Assembly: GCA_022484595.1 (NCBI GenBank)
Contig: JAKVLB010000003.1
Location: 62,001-126,000 of the forward strand
Origin: Mageeibacillus sp.
Lineage (GTDB): Bacteria; Bacillota; Clostridia; Saccharofermentanales; Saccharofermentanaceae
DNA length: 64,000 nucleotides
Direction of reading: 5' to 3'
Made by a program: the position numbers and the translations under genes. A model generated the notes under the pieces. The model did not search any database. It worked only from the letters and a program-made list of their open reading frames with translations, and had not been told where the DNA came from. Shown piece after piece: positions 25,291-34,170 of the stretch; within the stretch, counting starts at the first letter, position 1; each line of letters opens with the position of its first letter.

Positions 25291-26251
25291 TAACGGTAAC
25301 AGGCGTTTGTTGCTCTTTATCGTCATTGCAATAATCGCTGTTTCCAGAATCTGCCTTTATATTGGTGATAACAAAACCGCTGATAACAACGACACTGAAA
25401 CAGAATCATCTGCGGCTGATTCTGTAAATGTATCAATCAACACTTCGTATTTTAATAACTCCAATCTGTCTTATCCTATGGGTTCGGCAGAAGAACTGAG
25501 CGGTGATGTTGCCGTGGTATCGGTTTTCGCTTCGACACCTGATTACAGTTGGGATTTCAGCGACAGCGAAGATTGCAGGACACGTGAGGACACTCTCAAA
25601 TATATGGATATTGCCTCCGAATGGATAGAGAAAAACGCCGTAGAATGGAATCAGGATGTTAATTTCATCTACGACTGGAAGAAATGTGAATACCTTTATT
25701 ACGAAGCCGATCTTTCTGAGAATGTCTTGATTTCAAGGCATAATTACGGAGGAGATGAAGTCGGCAGATATATCGACAGCAACATTCCTTCAATATCTCA
25801 GATTAAGAATAAGCTGGACTGTGACGAAGTCGTTTACATTATCTATTACAACACCGACGACAAATTCACTGATGTCTCGAATACTTCAGTTTACTATGAC
25901 GGCTGTAATTATCCCTATGAATATGTAAGTTTGTATTGCAACAACAATTACTGCGAGGAGCCGCCCGCGGTATATGCACATGAGATTCTTCACGCCTTCG
26001 GAGCTCCGGATCTTTACACTGCCGATGAATACGGAAACAATTACGGAACAACCGATGAACTGGTGGATTACATAAAGAATAACCTTGATAACGAGATAAT
26101 GTACACTACCTATGACCGCGTCACCGGCGAGTGTCACTACAGCTCAATCACTAATGACCTTACGGAAATCACAGCCTACTACATAGGCTGGACCGACAGA
26201 AGCGCGATTGCAGAAAAGTTCGGCATGCAGAGCAGCTCCCACTCGGGCTGA
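25265..26251 (+). CDS. Secreted or membrane-anchored zincin-like metallopeptidase
   Basis: The 328-residue protein has an N-terminal membrane segment (LLLFIVIAIIAVSRICLYIG near 15-34), which is an uncleaved anchor or signal peptide. An acidic Asn/Asp-rich linker and an extracytoplasmic domain follow. Residues 239-249 read HEILHAFGAPD, which fits the extended zinc motif HExxHxxGxxD of metzincin-type peptidases (His239, Glu240, His243 and a third ligand at Asp249). IMYTTYDRVTG downstream could supply a Met-turn-like segment. I do not recognise a named family. The substrate is unknown. The gene overlaps the preceding HPP-like gene by 26 bases, with GGAGA before the ATG. Confidence 0.65.
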   Translation: MFFYSNNNDNGNRRLLLFIVIAIIAVSRICLYIGDNKTADNNDTETESSAADSVNVSINTSYFNNSNLSYPMGSAEELSGDVAVVSVFASTPDYSWDFSDSEDCRTREDTLKYMDIASEWIEKNAVEWNQDVNFIYDWKKCEYLYYEADLSENVLISRHNYGGDEVGRYIDSNIPSISQIKNKLDCDEVVYIIYYNTDDKFTDVSNTSVYYDGCNYPYEYVSLYCNNNYCEEPPAVYAHEILHAFGAPDLYTADEYGNNYGTTDELVDYIKNNLDNEIMYTTYDRVTGECHYSSITNDLTEITAYYIGWTDRSAIAEKFGMQSSSHSG

Positions 26252-26290
26252 ACATAATTACGGTGCCGTACCGGCAGCAACTGCCTGGTC

Positions 26291-26854
26291 TCAGCTGATC
26301 ATCTCCCAGAGAATTCTTCCGCATACCTCGGCATCTTCAACTGCCCTGTGCGCGCACCTGTTCTCTATTCTGAAAAATTCCGCAACATCAGACTGTCTGT
26401 GATGCTCAAGCTGCGGAAGTCTTGCCCGCGACAGTGCCAGTGTATCACAATATCTGATATTACCTTCAAGTCCGAATCTCTCTGAAACCTCGCGCAGAAA
26501 ACCGATATCAAACGGCGCGTTATGTGCTGCCAGGATCGTTTCTCCGTCAAGCACTCCGTGTTTATCAAGAAAACACATAAACTCCGGATACACCGCGCGC
26601 TCACACGGAGCACAATCAAGCATTCCGTTTGTAATTCCGTTTACTGCCGTAGCCGAAGGCGAGATTCTGATTGCAGGATTTACAAGCGTGCCATATGTGT
26701 CTGTTATTCTTCCGTCGCGAAAAATGACCGCACCCAGTTCGACTATTCTGTCATCACCGGCCCTTAGCCCTGTAGTCTCCGTATCAAATGCCATAAAACC
26801 TGCCTTAAGGCTGGCTTCAGTCTCACAATCAACCTTTACTCTGGTAAATTTCAT
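26291..26854 (-). CDS. DnaQ-like 3'-5' exonuclease
   Basis: The 187-residue protein is a DEDDh exonuclease of the DNA polymerase III epsilon/RNase T type. FDTETTGL at 23-30 is Exo I with the first Asp and Glu, HNAPFDIGFL near 110 is Exo II, and HRAVEDAEVC near 168 is Exo III with the catalytic His and last Asp. It would trim DNA or RNA 3' ends in the cytoplasm. Its ATG overlaps the stop of the macro-domain gene (ATGA), so both are made from one transcript. It lacks the polymerase-binding C-terminal extension of true epsilon subunits, so it is more likely a stand-alone nuclease. Confidence 0.9.
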   Translation of the reverse strand: MKFTRVKVDCETEASLKAGFMAFDTETTGLRAGDDRIVELGAVIFRDGRITDTYGTLVNPAIRISPSATAVNGITNGMLDCAPCERAVYPEFMCFLDKHGVLDGETILAAHNAPFDIGFLREVSERFGLEGNIRYCDTLALSRARLPQLEHHRQSDVAEFFRIENRCAHRAVEDAEVCGRILWEMIS

Positions 26855-27366
26855 AATAACTCGTCCCTGTATATCCCAAACGTAACATCATCGAACAATA
26901 CCCACATAATGAGATCAAAAGCACCCTGATGTTCATTCACATACTGTCTGACCGCAGCCGTGGCGCAAGACGCCGCGCGCTTTTTGGGAAAAGCGTAGAC
27001 ACCTGTTGAAATTGATGAGAACGCAATCTTTCTTATGTTGTTCTGCAAAGCTACATCGAGCGAGCGTATGTAGCACGACTTGAGAAGTTCATCCTCGCCG
27101 CGTTCACCGCCATGCCACACGGGACCTACGGTATGGATAACATACCTGCACGGAAGGTTATAAGCCGGAGTAATCTTGGCATCACCTGTATCGCAGCCTC
27201 CAAGAGTGGCGCACTTAGCAAGAAGCTTAATTCCCGCAGCTCTGTGTATTGCGCCGTCAACACCCCCGCCGCCAAGCAGTGAACAGTTTGCGGCATTTAC
27301 TATCGCATCAACACCCCAATCGTCGGTAATATCGCCCCTCACAGCCTTAATTTCAGTATCAGCCAT
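26851..27366 (-). CDS. Macro-domain ADP-ribose-binding protein
   Basis: The 171-residue protein is a stand-alone macro domain, the type that removes ADP-ribose from proteins or deacetylates O-acetyl-ADP-ribose. It has the motif VRGDITDDWGVDAIVNAANC at 9-28, GGGGVDGAIHRAAG at 32-45 and the pyrophosphate loop FSSISTGVYAFPKKRAA near 115-131. These match the MacroD/YmdB group. It overlaps the stop of the zinc-ribbon gene upstream by 8 bases and the start of the DnaQ-like gene downstream by 4 bases. Pairing with an exonuclease and a membrane zinc-ribbon protein is unusual. Confidence 0.92.
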   Translation of the reverse strand: MADTEIKAVRGDITDDWGVDAIVNAANCSLLGGGGVDGAIHRAAGIKLLAKCATLGGCDTGDAKITPAYNLPCRYVIHTVGPVWHGGERGEDELLKSCYIRSLDVALQNNIRKIAFSSISTGVYAFPKKRAASCATAAVRQYVNEHQGAFDLIMWVLFDDVTFGIYRDELL

Positions 27367-29014
27367 TATTTCCTCCCTCTATTACAATAAGGCACAGACA
27401 TAAAATAATAAAAGTAACCGTAGCCACCAGTATAATATTTCTGCGGTTTCCCGTAAACCAGGCGTATTTCTGCAGTTTCTTCTCAGTCAGCGGGCATGCG
27501 ACAGCAATCATCGGTATATGAATTGCAGAATGAATTATATAAGACGCGGAGTTTTTGCCGATGCCTTCAATCAGCATGACAAGCATTACCAACACAAGAA
27601 AAAGAGAGACTATCCATCGTAAAGCCATACAAATAACACCTGCAAAAGCCCTCATTCCGGTAAGCTTTGCATCTTTCCCGTCTATCGACTCCTCACTGTT
27701 ATTCTCTGATACAGACGCTCCGGTTGCTATGACGGCACCTTCAGCTGGCACTTCCGGGACGGTTCTTGTCTCCTTCCCGGATTGACTGACGGCTTCCCCG
27801 CCCAAAGCATAGTCAGTTCCGGCAAATTCTCTGTAATCAAAATCTCTTCCGTCTGAATAAATGCCGCTAAAAGTATAGTTGCCTTCGATGAATCCGTTCC
27901 TGACAGCTTTGGTTATTGCACGATTAGCGTCGATCTGCTTTCCGATTTCTGCCTTTGCCGCATGATATTCCTTATCCTTCTTGATACATAAATATAAGCT
28001 GACAGAAAGAGTCAGAATGCAAAGAGCTCCCGGCAGAACAGCCGATACAGAGCAGAGGAACAGTATGCCTGACACTATTGTCAGAACCATAAAAATCTTT
28101 CCTTCATTCTTTAGGTGCTTCTTCTCTTCTGTCTTACCTGCGTCAAAATCCATTCTCAGTCGATCCGGCTGCGGAACATAATCCGTGTAGCATCTGTTCC
28201 CGGTCCCGTCAAAGTAAAATGTTGCCTGAACTCCGTCTATATCGCATACAATCTCATATATACCAAGACTTACTCTTGTCTCACTGTCTCTTTGAATACT
28301 TGCATTCCCGACATAAAGATTATCGTACTCGCTGCCGCTTAAGGCATTCTCTGCTTCCATTTGGAGCTCATCACGAACGCATGGCTTGACAACCTGATCA
28401 AAAGCTTTAACCAGAGGAAGATTGAAACCCGGCGCCAGAACATCTTCCGGATAATCAAGCTCCTCAACATCAATCAGATTATTGGTATCAAAGCCCATGT
28501 AAAGACTGTTCACTATATCAGAGTATTCAGCATTCCCGCATGCGATATATGATCCTGTCGCAGTGACTGTTCCGTTCATGTGCGTCCACTCGGTATACTC
28601 GCTGCTTACAACATGGGCATTCGTTCCGTATCCTTCTACTTTCTGTCTCAGTCTCTCATTGCCTGCATCATATGTATAAGTCGCGCTGCTGCTGCAAAGT
28701 ATCAGAAACGCCGGAACAGATATGTGATGTTCCTCAAGAACCGTGACAAGTCCAAGAATGTCCGGCCTTACAAATTCAGCATCTGTCAGCCTGCCGGCAA
28801 TTATACGGGTAAACTGTGACGATGATCCACTTAGAGGTACGCCGCTGTTTATATCGTTCTTCCTTAAAAGTTCCCCGTTGACGTTAAGTCCGTCGAGATA
28901 CAGTGTTGAGCCGCAAAACTCACATACTGCGCTGCCGGTAAAGTTCCTGGCTACCTTAATCCTGCCGCCGCAATTGGGACAACTGATCTCATTTACTTTA
29001 ACTTCTTGCTTCAT
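27359..29014 (-). CDS. Zinc-ribbon membrane protein, unknown function
   Basis: The 551-residue protein begins with a zinc ribbon, CPNCGGRIKVARNF then CEFCGSTLYLD (Cys13, Cys16, Cys32, Cys35). A soluble alpha/beta region to about residue 320 follows. Two hydrophobic hairpins come next: one near 320-355 (IFMVLTIVSGILFLCSVSAV, LCILTLSVSLYLCI) and one near 465-550. The last helix is in ILVATVTFIILCLCLIVIEG. I do not recognise the central domain. The ribbon resembles that of the small protein at 31374-31682. It is the first gene of an operon with the macro-domain and DnaQ-like genes. GGGGAATAG lies before the ATG. Confidence 0.65.
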   Translation of the reverse strand: MKQEVKVNEISCPNCGGRIKVARNFTGSAVCEFCGSTLYLDGLNVNGELLRKNDINSGVPLSGSSSQFTRIIAGRLTDAEFVRPDILGLVTVLEEHHISVPAFLILCSSSATYTYDAGNERLRQKVEGYGTNAHVVSSEYTEWTHMNGTVTATGSYIACGNAEYSDIVNSLYMGFDTNNLIDVEELDYPEDVLAPGFNLPLVKAFDQVVKPCVRDELQMEAENALSGSEYDNLYVGNASIQRDSETRVSLGIYEIVCDIDGVQATFYFDGTGNRCYTDYVPQPDRLRMDFDAGKTEEKKHLKNEGKIFMVLTIVSGILFLCSVSAVLPGALCILTLSVSLYLCIKKDKEYHAAKAEIGKQIDANRAITKAVRNGFIEGNYTFSGIYSDGRDFDYREFAGTDYALGGEAVSQSGKETRTVPEVPAEGAVIATGASVSENNSEESIDGKDAKLTGMRAFAGVICMALRWIVSLFLVLVMLVMLIEGIGKNSASYIIHSAIHIPMIAVACPLTEKKLQKYAWFTGNRRNIILVATVTFIILCLCLIVIEGGNNG

Positions 29015-29135
29015 AACTATTCCCCATAGATTCTTGATAGTTTCATTCTACTCTACAAGAAGCTCGCCTTAAACCCAAAACAGAGCACAATTGTCGATAA
29101 GTCCTATTAAACGTGCAGTTTTAACAATTATCAAA

Positions 29136-29164
29136 TTGCAAAATTGAAAATAGTAGTTTATACT
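29136..29164 (+). promoter_or_regulatory. Promoter of the LTA-synthase-like gene
   Basis: TTGCAA at 29136-29141 and TATACT at 29159-29164 are 17 bases apart. Transcription would start near 29171, giving a 5' leader of about 40 bases. Confidence 0.65.
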
Positions 29165-29211
29165 CGACTAATTGTTATATACGTGTTCTGTTTTTATCGG
29201 GGGATAGTAAA

Positions 29212-31284
29212 ATGGGATTATTGAGTCGTTATAACAAGTGGGATTACATTCGTATTTTTTTATCAATTGTGATTTCAGTTGTTGGAACTGTCTATTCATG
29301 TCAATACTTCGGCGATGCCATTTTTTGGTTCGAAGGCTTATTGGTGCTGTCGCTTATCAAGAGCGACGTACGAGAACGTCCTAAGGTAATTAAGCATAAA
29401 TTAATGTTTCTGATTATCAGCGATATTCTTTTCGCCCTGTTTACTCTGTTGTTTACACAATACTTCATGAGTTTCATAGGACTCGCCGGGCATGATTCCG
29501 TGTCCGGAATCGGCATTCTGTATCCGATGCTAATCAATCCTGCCTCATTGCTATACAGGCAAAGGTATCTTGTTGAATTAACTTCATTAGCCGCTGTCTA
29601 TTGTTTTCTCAGGGCTTGCCGCATTCCGCAGCATATCAGCGCATGTATCACACCGGCGCCTTTTTTTCTGCTGAGTCTCATTAACTATTTCGTTTTCGCA
29701 TTCAGAGGACACGAAATGCTTGAAGCAGATATCTACAATGTCAGAACAGCTTTAAGTGTTGCTTCGTCATACTGTTTTCCTGTTGTGCGGCCTCTGCTGT
29801 GTCTTGGAGCTCCATACCTGCTGTTCATTTTTGCCTGCACTAATTTTAAGCAGGACAGAGCATCTGAAGCAAATAAGAAATGGATAGCCTCAATTGTCTA
29901 CGGTTCAATATCAATTCTATTCATATTTATCTTTATCATGTCAATCAGTCAACTGGTCAAAGAACGCCTTCGTCCACAGGAGTGGGGAGATTCGGGAACT
30001 AACTTATATGGAACACTGATGAATTTCTCGTTATCCGCAGCAACAATGCACGTCGCTGTTCCGGAAGATTATTCGGTTTGCAAGCTTGATTCAATGATTC
30101 AAAATGCCGGTGTTGATATGAATGATAACGGAAGTGCGGATGAAGCTTCAAATATAATAGTTATAATGAGCGAATCCTATATGCAGACAAAAGACTTAGC
30201 ACCTCAGCTCGGAGTAGATGAAGACATCACACCATTCTGGAATTCGCTGAATGAGAATGCCCTTCATGGATACGCTCTGTCTTCTGTTGTCGGAGGAGGA
30301 ACGGCCAACTCCGAATTCGAGCTGCTTACAGGAATTACAATGGCCTACATGCCGGCAGGAGTAATCCCCTACAGACAATATATCTGTCACGATATGTATT
30401 CTCTTCCAAGAGCGCTTAAAAATCTCGGTTATTATACTGAAATCATGCATCCTTACATAGCTTCAGGCTGGAACAGACCTCAGGTGTACCCTTGCCTTGG
30501 ATTCGATAAGATGATGTTCATAGACGATTTTGAGTATTCAGACTCTGATTTGACACGGGATTTTGTTTCCGATGAGTGTGCTTACAGAAATCTTATCAGC
30601 GAGATTGAGAGCGCTCCAGAAGGTCAGAAAACTTTCACGATGTTGATAACTATGCAAAATCACGGAGGTTATGCGGAAAATTACACTAACTTTCCGATAA
30701 CTGATTATGTTGATGCCGGTGATTTAAGCAGCCAGTCCTCCGAGGACGCGAATATGCTGAATACGTATTTTTCGCTCATACACAGAAGTGATGCCGCTCT
30801 TCAGGAATTAATCCAATACCTGCAAAATCAGGATGAGAAATATACCCTTCTGATATATGGCGATCATCAGCCGGGTTTGCCGGAGATTAATGACTACGTG
30901 GATAACAGGTTCCAGATTCCCTACATAATCTGGACAAACTATGACATGGACGATAGTCTCACTGAACAATACAGCACCGGTGAACCTCCGTTGACAAGTA
31001 TCTGTTATTTGCCTGTTGATCTGATGAGAGCCGCGGGAATTAAGCTCCCTGCCTACTATCAGGTGATAAGCAGTATCAGAGATGAAATTCCCGCACTAAA
31101 TAACAGCATGTGCTATGTCCGGGGCGGAGAAAACCCGATTGATCTGTATGGCGATACACAGCCGATGACAGATTCTGACCGTCAGGCTCTGCTGCTGTAC
31201 CACTATATTCAATATAACCTGTTGTTTGACAGCAATACAGGTGATTTTAAAGATCACCTTCTCAAAGTAGTTAATGCAACATGA
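29212..31284 (+). CDS. LTA synthase-like sulfatase-family phosphotransferase
   Basis: The 690-residue protein has an N-terminal membrane domain of about seven segments to residue 250. A large extracytoplasmic sulfatase-fold domain from about 305 follows. Visible catalytic-site segments are IIVIMSESYMQTKDL near 320 (metal-binding Glu), GGGTANSEFELLTG with Thr364 as the expected nucleophile, and YGDHQPG near 550 (metal-binding Asp-His). LtaS-type enzymes build polyglycerol-phosphate on a lipid anchor outside the membrane; relatives transfer phosphoglycerol to other glycans. Which acceptor applies here is not clear. GGGGGA lies before the ATG. The flanking genes both encode zinc-ribbon proteins. 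Confidence 0.88.
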   Translation: MGLLSRYNKWDYIRIFLSIVISVVGTVYSCQYFGDAIFWFEGLLVLSLIKSDVRERPKVIKHKLMFLIISDILFALFTLLFTQYFMSFIGLAGHDSVSGIGILYPMLINPASLLYRQRYLVELTSLAAVYCFLRACRIPQHISACITPAPFFLLSLINYFVFAFRGHEMLEADIYNVRTALSVASSYCFPVVRPLLCLGAPYLLFIFACTNFKQDRASEANKKWIASIVYGSISILFIFIFIMSISQLVKERLRPQEWGDSGTNLYGTLMNFSLSAATMHVAVPEDYSVCKLDSMIQNAGVDMNDNGSADEASNIIVIMSESYMQTKDLAPQLGVDEDITPFWNSLNENALHGYALSSVVGGGTANSEFELLTGITMAYMPAGVIPYRQYICHDMYSLPRALKNLGYYTEIMHPYIASGWNRPQVYPCLGFDKMMFIDDFEYSDSDLTRDFVSDECAYRNLISEIESAPEGQKTFTMLITMQNHGGYAENYTNFPITDYVDAGDLSSQSSEDANMLNTYFSLIHRSDAALQELIQYLQNQDEKYTLLIYGDHQPGLPEINDYVDNRFQIPYIIWTNYDMDDSLTEQYSTGEPPLTSICYLPVDLMRAAGIKLPAYYQVISSIRDEIPALNNSMCYVRGGENPIDLYGDTQPMTDSDRQALLLYHYIQYNLLFDSNTGDFKDHLLKVVNAT

Positions 31285-31373
31285 GTAAATCTGTCTGAAC
31301 AAATCTGTTGCCAATCAGTTCCCATAAACCGTATAATTATCCGGTATTCTACTATTATTCAGAGGAGCGGATT

Positions 31374-31682
31374 ATGGAAATTCGTAATATGAAATGCCCG
31401 AACTGTGACGCGACATTGACCTTCGAAGACAGCGTAAGCATATTAACATGCAATTACTGCGGTTCTACGATTATGATTGACGATAAGGCCGCTGAAGCGG
31501 ACAGAGAACTGATTGCCCGGTCTCAGGCCAAGCAACGGGATGCCGAGATTGAGACTGAACGAGCACGGAATCTATCCGAAATTGATGAGAAAGAAAAAAT
31601 CATTGACGCACTGACTCAGAATCCGTCTGCCACTCTTGGCATTGTAAAGACCGTACTTGACATTATCGACGACATCACCTGA
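31374..31682 (+). CDS. Small zinc-ribbon protein
   Basis: The 102-residue protein has a zinc ribbon at its N-terminus (CPNCDATLTF, then CNYCGSTIMID; four Cys). A charged helical region, AEADRELIARSQAKQRDAEI, follows and is probably a coiled coil. A hydrophobic C-terminus (LGIVKTVLDIIDDIT) ends the protein. The start is placed at 31374, where GAGCGG precedes the ATG; the ATG 66 bases earlier has no ribosome binding site. Its ribbon is like that of the 551-residue protein at 27359-29014. The function is unknown. Confidence 0.7.
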   Translation: MEIRNMKCPNCDATLTFEDSVSILTCNYCGSTIMIDDKAAEADRELIARSQAKQRDAEIETERARNLSEIDEKEKIIDALTQNPSATLGIVKTVLDIIDDIT

Positions 31683-31702
31683 AACATATATATGTAACAT
31701 CT

Positions 31703-31719
31703 CTTCAGCCGGACTGAAG
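31703..31719. terminator. Weak stem-loop between convergent genes
   Basis: CTTCAG pairs with CTGAAG across CCGGA in the 64-base gap between the small zinc-ribbon gene and the PilO-like gene. There is no T-run, so termination here is uncertain. Confidence 0.3.
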
Positions 31720-31746
31720 CACAATTCGGCAGTCACCTGTCACCCG

Positions 31747-32553
31747 TCAGCCTGCATCCGCCGTGCTTGTGGTCTCTGTCGTATCAGAAGCCGACGCAGT
31801 TCCGGATTCTTCAGTGCTTACTGTTGACGCACTCGTCGGATCAGGCGCCACAATTCCGTTTGTATTATCGGAACCTTCAAGTGTCTCGTACATTGTGATA
31901 CTGATTGAAACAACATATGACTTTTTCACACCCTCAGAAGCGGATACTGATGCAGAAGTATCGCTTGTAGCAGTGTCGGTTGCGGCAATGTCAGTTGAAA
32001 CAGTTTCCGAGGATTGGGTCTGTTCGGCGGCAGTTGTAACCTCCGTCTCACTGATGACATCGCTGAGTTCAACCTTCTGCTGATTAATGCTTATAGTGTT
32101 TACGACAAGCCGGTCGTCGCATCCGGCAATATCGTTGATCAGCTTGAATGCCTCTTCACAGGTATCGGTTGTAAATCCGATTGTTGCATCACGTCTCACA
32201 TTGGTTCCGTCGCTGCTGGTCGGTTCTGAGAATATAAACGACAATCCTGTGACGTTGCCGTCAAGAATAGTATTGATATCGTCTATAGCCGTATTTATGT
32301 TGTTATATGTCTTAATCTCGCCGGGGAGAACGACATCATTGTTATCGATTTCCGAACTCATTGCTATAACCCTGTCGGCAAGCTCTGACTCATATTCTAC
32401 CTGCATTGACATATCTTCAACATCAACTCCGCTTAGCTGATTCTGGAAGTACTTATAAACGAATGAATAATACAGATAGGCGAAAATAAACACGCCAAGT
32501 ACAACGAGTACTATTATCTCCTTAATTGAGAACTTATGACTCAGCATCTTCAT
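31747..32553 (-). CDS. pilO: PilO-like type IV pilus assembly protein
   Basis: The 268-residue protein has one N-terminal membrane helix (IIVLVVLGVFIFAYLYYSFV near 13-32). A coiled-coil segment and a ferredoxin-like domain follow (NINTAIDDINTILDGNVTGL near 85), as in PilO. It would pair with PilN on the outer face of the membrane to link PilM/PilB to the pilus. Two Ser/Thr-rich low-complexity stretches are unusual: one at about 168-208 and a C-terminal tail at about 228-268, separated by a short strand, KKSYVVSISITMYE. It overlaps the PilN-like gene by 20 bases. The assignment rests on position and topology more than on motif. Confidence 0.72.
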   Translation of the reverse strand: MKMLSHKFSIKEIIVLVVLGVFIFAYLYYSFVYKYFQNQLSGVDVEDMSMQVEYESELADRVIAMSSEIDNNDVVLPGEIKTYNNINTAIDDINTILDGNVTGLSFIFSEPTSSDGTNVRRDATIGFTTDTCEEAFKLINDIAGCDDRLVVNTISINQQKVELSDVISETEVTTAAEQTQSSETVSTDIAATDTATSDTSASVSASEGVKKSYVVSISITMYETLEGSDNTNGIVAPDPTSASTVSTEESGTASASDTTETTSTADAG

Positions 32554-33175
32554 TCACCTCCTCTGCGGTTTCAACACCCCAGTTAATCATGTAATTTGCG
32601 CTGAAAACCTTCGTTGAATCCTCAGTCTCGTCTTCTGTACTTTCAGAAATGGCAGTTATCGTAGCGTAACTTATGCGTGAATCTTCACGGAGAATACCGA
32701 GCACCTTGTTCAGTGTAGCGACATCTGAGGCCTTGGCGTCAAGAATAATGGTATTTGATTCAATCTCTATTTTGGATATATCGACATATGGAACTATATC
32801 GTCTGACAGTGTTGCCAGAATGTCGGGTCTGTTTATGCACTCGAGTTCCTCATCCGTCATGTATAGGTTCATATTCTGATTATAGTCCGACTGAATGGAA
32901 GAATATTTATCTGCAATTGCAGCATATTCATCATATTGCGACTTAAGGAAATTGTAGTTGTTCTGTGTCTTAATAACATTATTTAGCGGTGATATTACAC
33001 CGACGAAAATGAAAACCGCAAGAACAACCATAAATACCATAAAGCAAAGGAATGCCTTCCTGTTATCGGCCCTGCGGTCATCCATTACAAAGTTTATTAC
33101 CTGCTTAGTAGGGTAGTCCTTACTGCGAATCATGCGGCTCTTAGTTATGGAACCGCTGCTTTTGTTAATTGCCAT
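32534..33175 (-). CDS. pilN: PilN-like type IV pilus assembly protein
   Basis: The 213-residue protein has a basic cytoplasmic N-terminus of about 35 residues, one membrane helix (AFLCFMVFMVVLAVFIFVGV near 41-60), a coiled coil and a small periplasmic-type domain. PilN uses its N-terminal tail to bind PilM. Here the usual INLLP-like motif is replaced by TKQVINFVMDDRR, which is a plausible equivalent. It overlaps PilM upstream by 11 bases and the PilO-like gene downstream by 20 bases, which fits the conserved pilM-N-O order. Confidence 0.75.
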   Translation of the reverse strand: MAINKSSGSITKSRMIRSKDYPTKQVINFVMDDRRADNRKAFLCFMVFMVVLAVFIFVGVISPLNNVIKTQNNYNFLKSQYDEYAAIADKYSSIQSDYNQNMNLYMTDEELECINRPDILATLSDDIVPYVDISKIEIESNTIILDAKASDVATLNKVLGILREDSRISYATITAISESTEDETEDSTKVFSANYMINWGVETAEEVNEDAES

Positions 33176-34166
33176 AGGTACCTCCGAGCTTCATTCCGAT
33201 TGCAACAGCGGCAAGACCGTCGTTGAGTGAATCATTGATGTTGTATTTGTTTTTCGTCTGAAGAGAACTCATAAGATTGAGAGGTACAGCACTCTGAATA
33301 GCTGCAGTGTATTGAGGCAGGCGAGCACCTCCGCCATAAACGTAGAAATTCTCAAGCGTGTTGTCGGGATTCTCGTAGGTGTAATAATTGACGGCTCTCA
33401 TGACCTCAACCGCAACTTCATCCATAATGTTGCGAACCTGTTCCGAATCCAGTACGTTGTCGGTATTATCCCTCACATGTATCCTCGCCAGGTGTCTGTC
33501 ACAATGGAGTACATTCGCGGCGGCAGCTTCAATATGTGAGACTCCGAGATCGAGCGTTCTCGTCAGGTCATAGACACCGCCTTTGAAGATATCAACCTTC
33601 GTCGTCTCATATCCCAGATCCAGTGTTGCGAAGTCCTTTCCCTTCTCGAATGGAGACACAACCTGTATAAGGTGTCCGAGTGATATTTCTCTCGGTGATA
33701 TCTTGACAAGCTTAAAGCCTGCCCTTCGAAACATATCAGAATACTTTGCAATAAGTTCTTTACTGACAGCCGCGGCCGTCATATCAAGATACTCCTTGCC
33801 GTCTACCTGAATACGGTCAATAACCGAATAGTCGTATAGATACTTGTCCGCATCGTCTTTAACGATGTCGTGAAACTCATACGGCAGATTGCTGTTAAGC
33901 TGGCTTATCGTCATAAGAGGAAGCTTGAGTCGCCTGACGTATGATACCGGTGCCGGAAGTACAAGCGCAACATCACGCGTTGAGAAATGCTTGCGTACTT
34001 CCTTTCTGATAAACTCACCCAGAGCTTCGAACGCCACTACCTCATCACTCTTGACCAGATTCTCCGGCAGTTCGAACGACGCGAACTCCTTCAAAACATC
34101 GCCGCGCCACTCCGCAGCTTTGAGGCTGAAGTTGCCTATGTCAATGCCTAATACTGATTTAGCCAA
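33165..34166 (-). CDS. pilM: PilM type IV pilus assembly ATPase-like protein
   Basis: The 333-residue protein is an actin-like (FtsA/PilM) ATP-binding protein. It begins SVLGIDIGNFSLKAAEW, the phosphate-1 loop. Further features are LVLPAPVSYVRRLKLPLM near 64, TLDLGYETTKVDIFKGG near 180 (phosphate-2) and VYGGGARLPQY near 282 (adenosine loop). PilM sits on the inner face of the membrane, binds the PilN tail and links the assembly platform to the PilB motor. It follows the prepilin peptidase gene by 4 bases. Confidence 0.9.
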   Translation of the reverse strand: MAKSVLGIDIGNFSLKAAEWRGDVLKEFASFELPENLVKSDEVVAFEALGEFIRKEVRKHFSTRDVALVLPAPVSYVRRLKLPLMTISQLNSNLPYEFHDIVKDDADKYLYDYSVIDRIQVDGKEYLDMTAAAVSKELIAKYSDMFRRAGFKLVKISPREISLGHLIQVVSPFEKGKDFATLDLGYETTKVDIFKGGVYDLTRTLDLGVSHIEAAAANVLHCDRHLARIHVRDNTDNVLDSEQVRNIMDEVAVEVMRAVNYYTYENPDNTLENFYVYGGGARLPQYTAAIQSAVPLNLMSSLQTKNKYNINDSLNDGLAAVAIGMKLGGTYGN

Positions 34167-34170
34167 TTCT

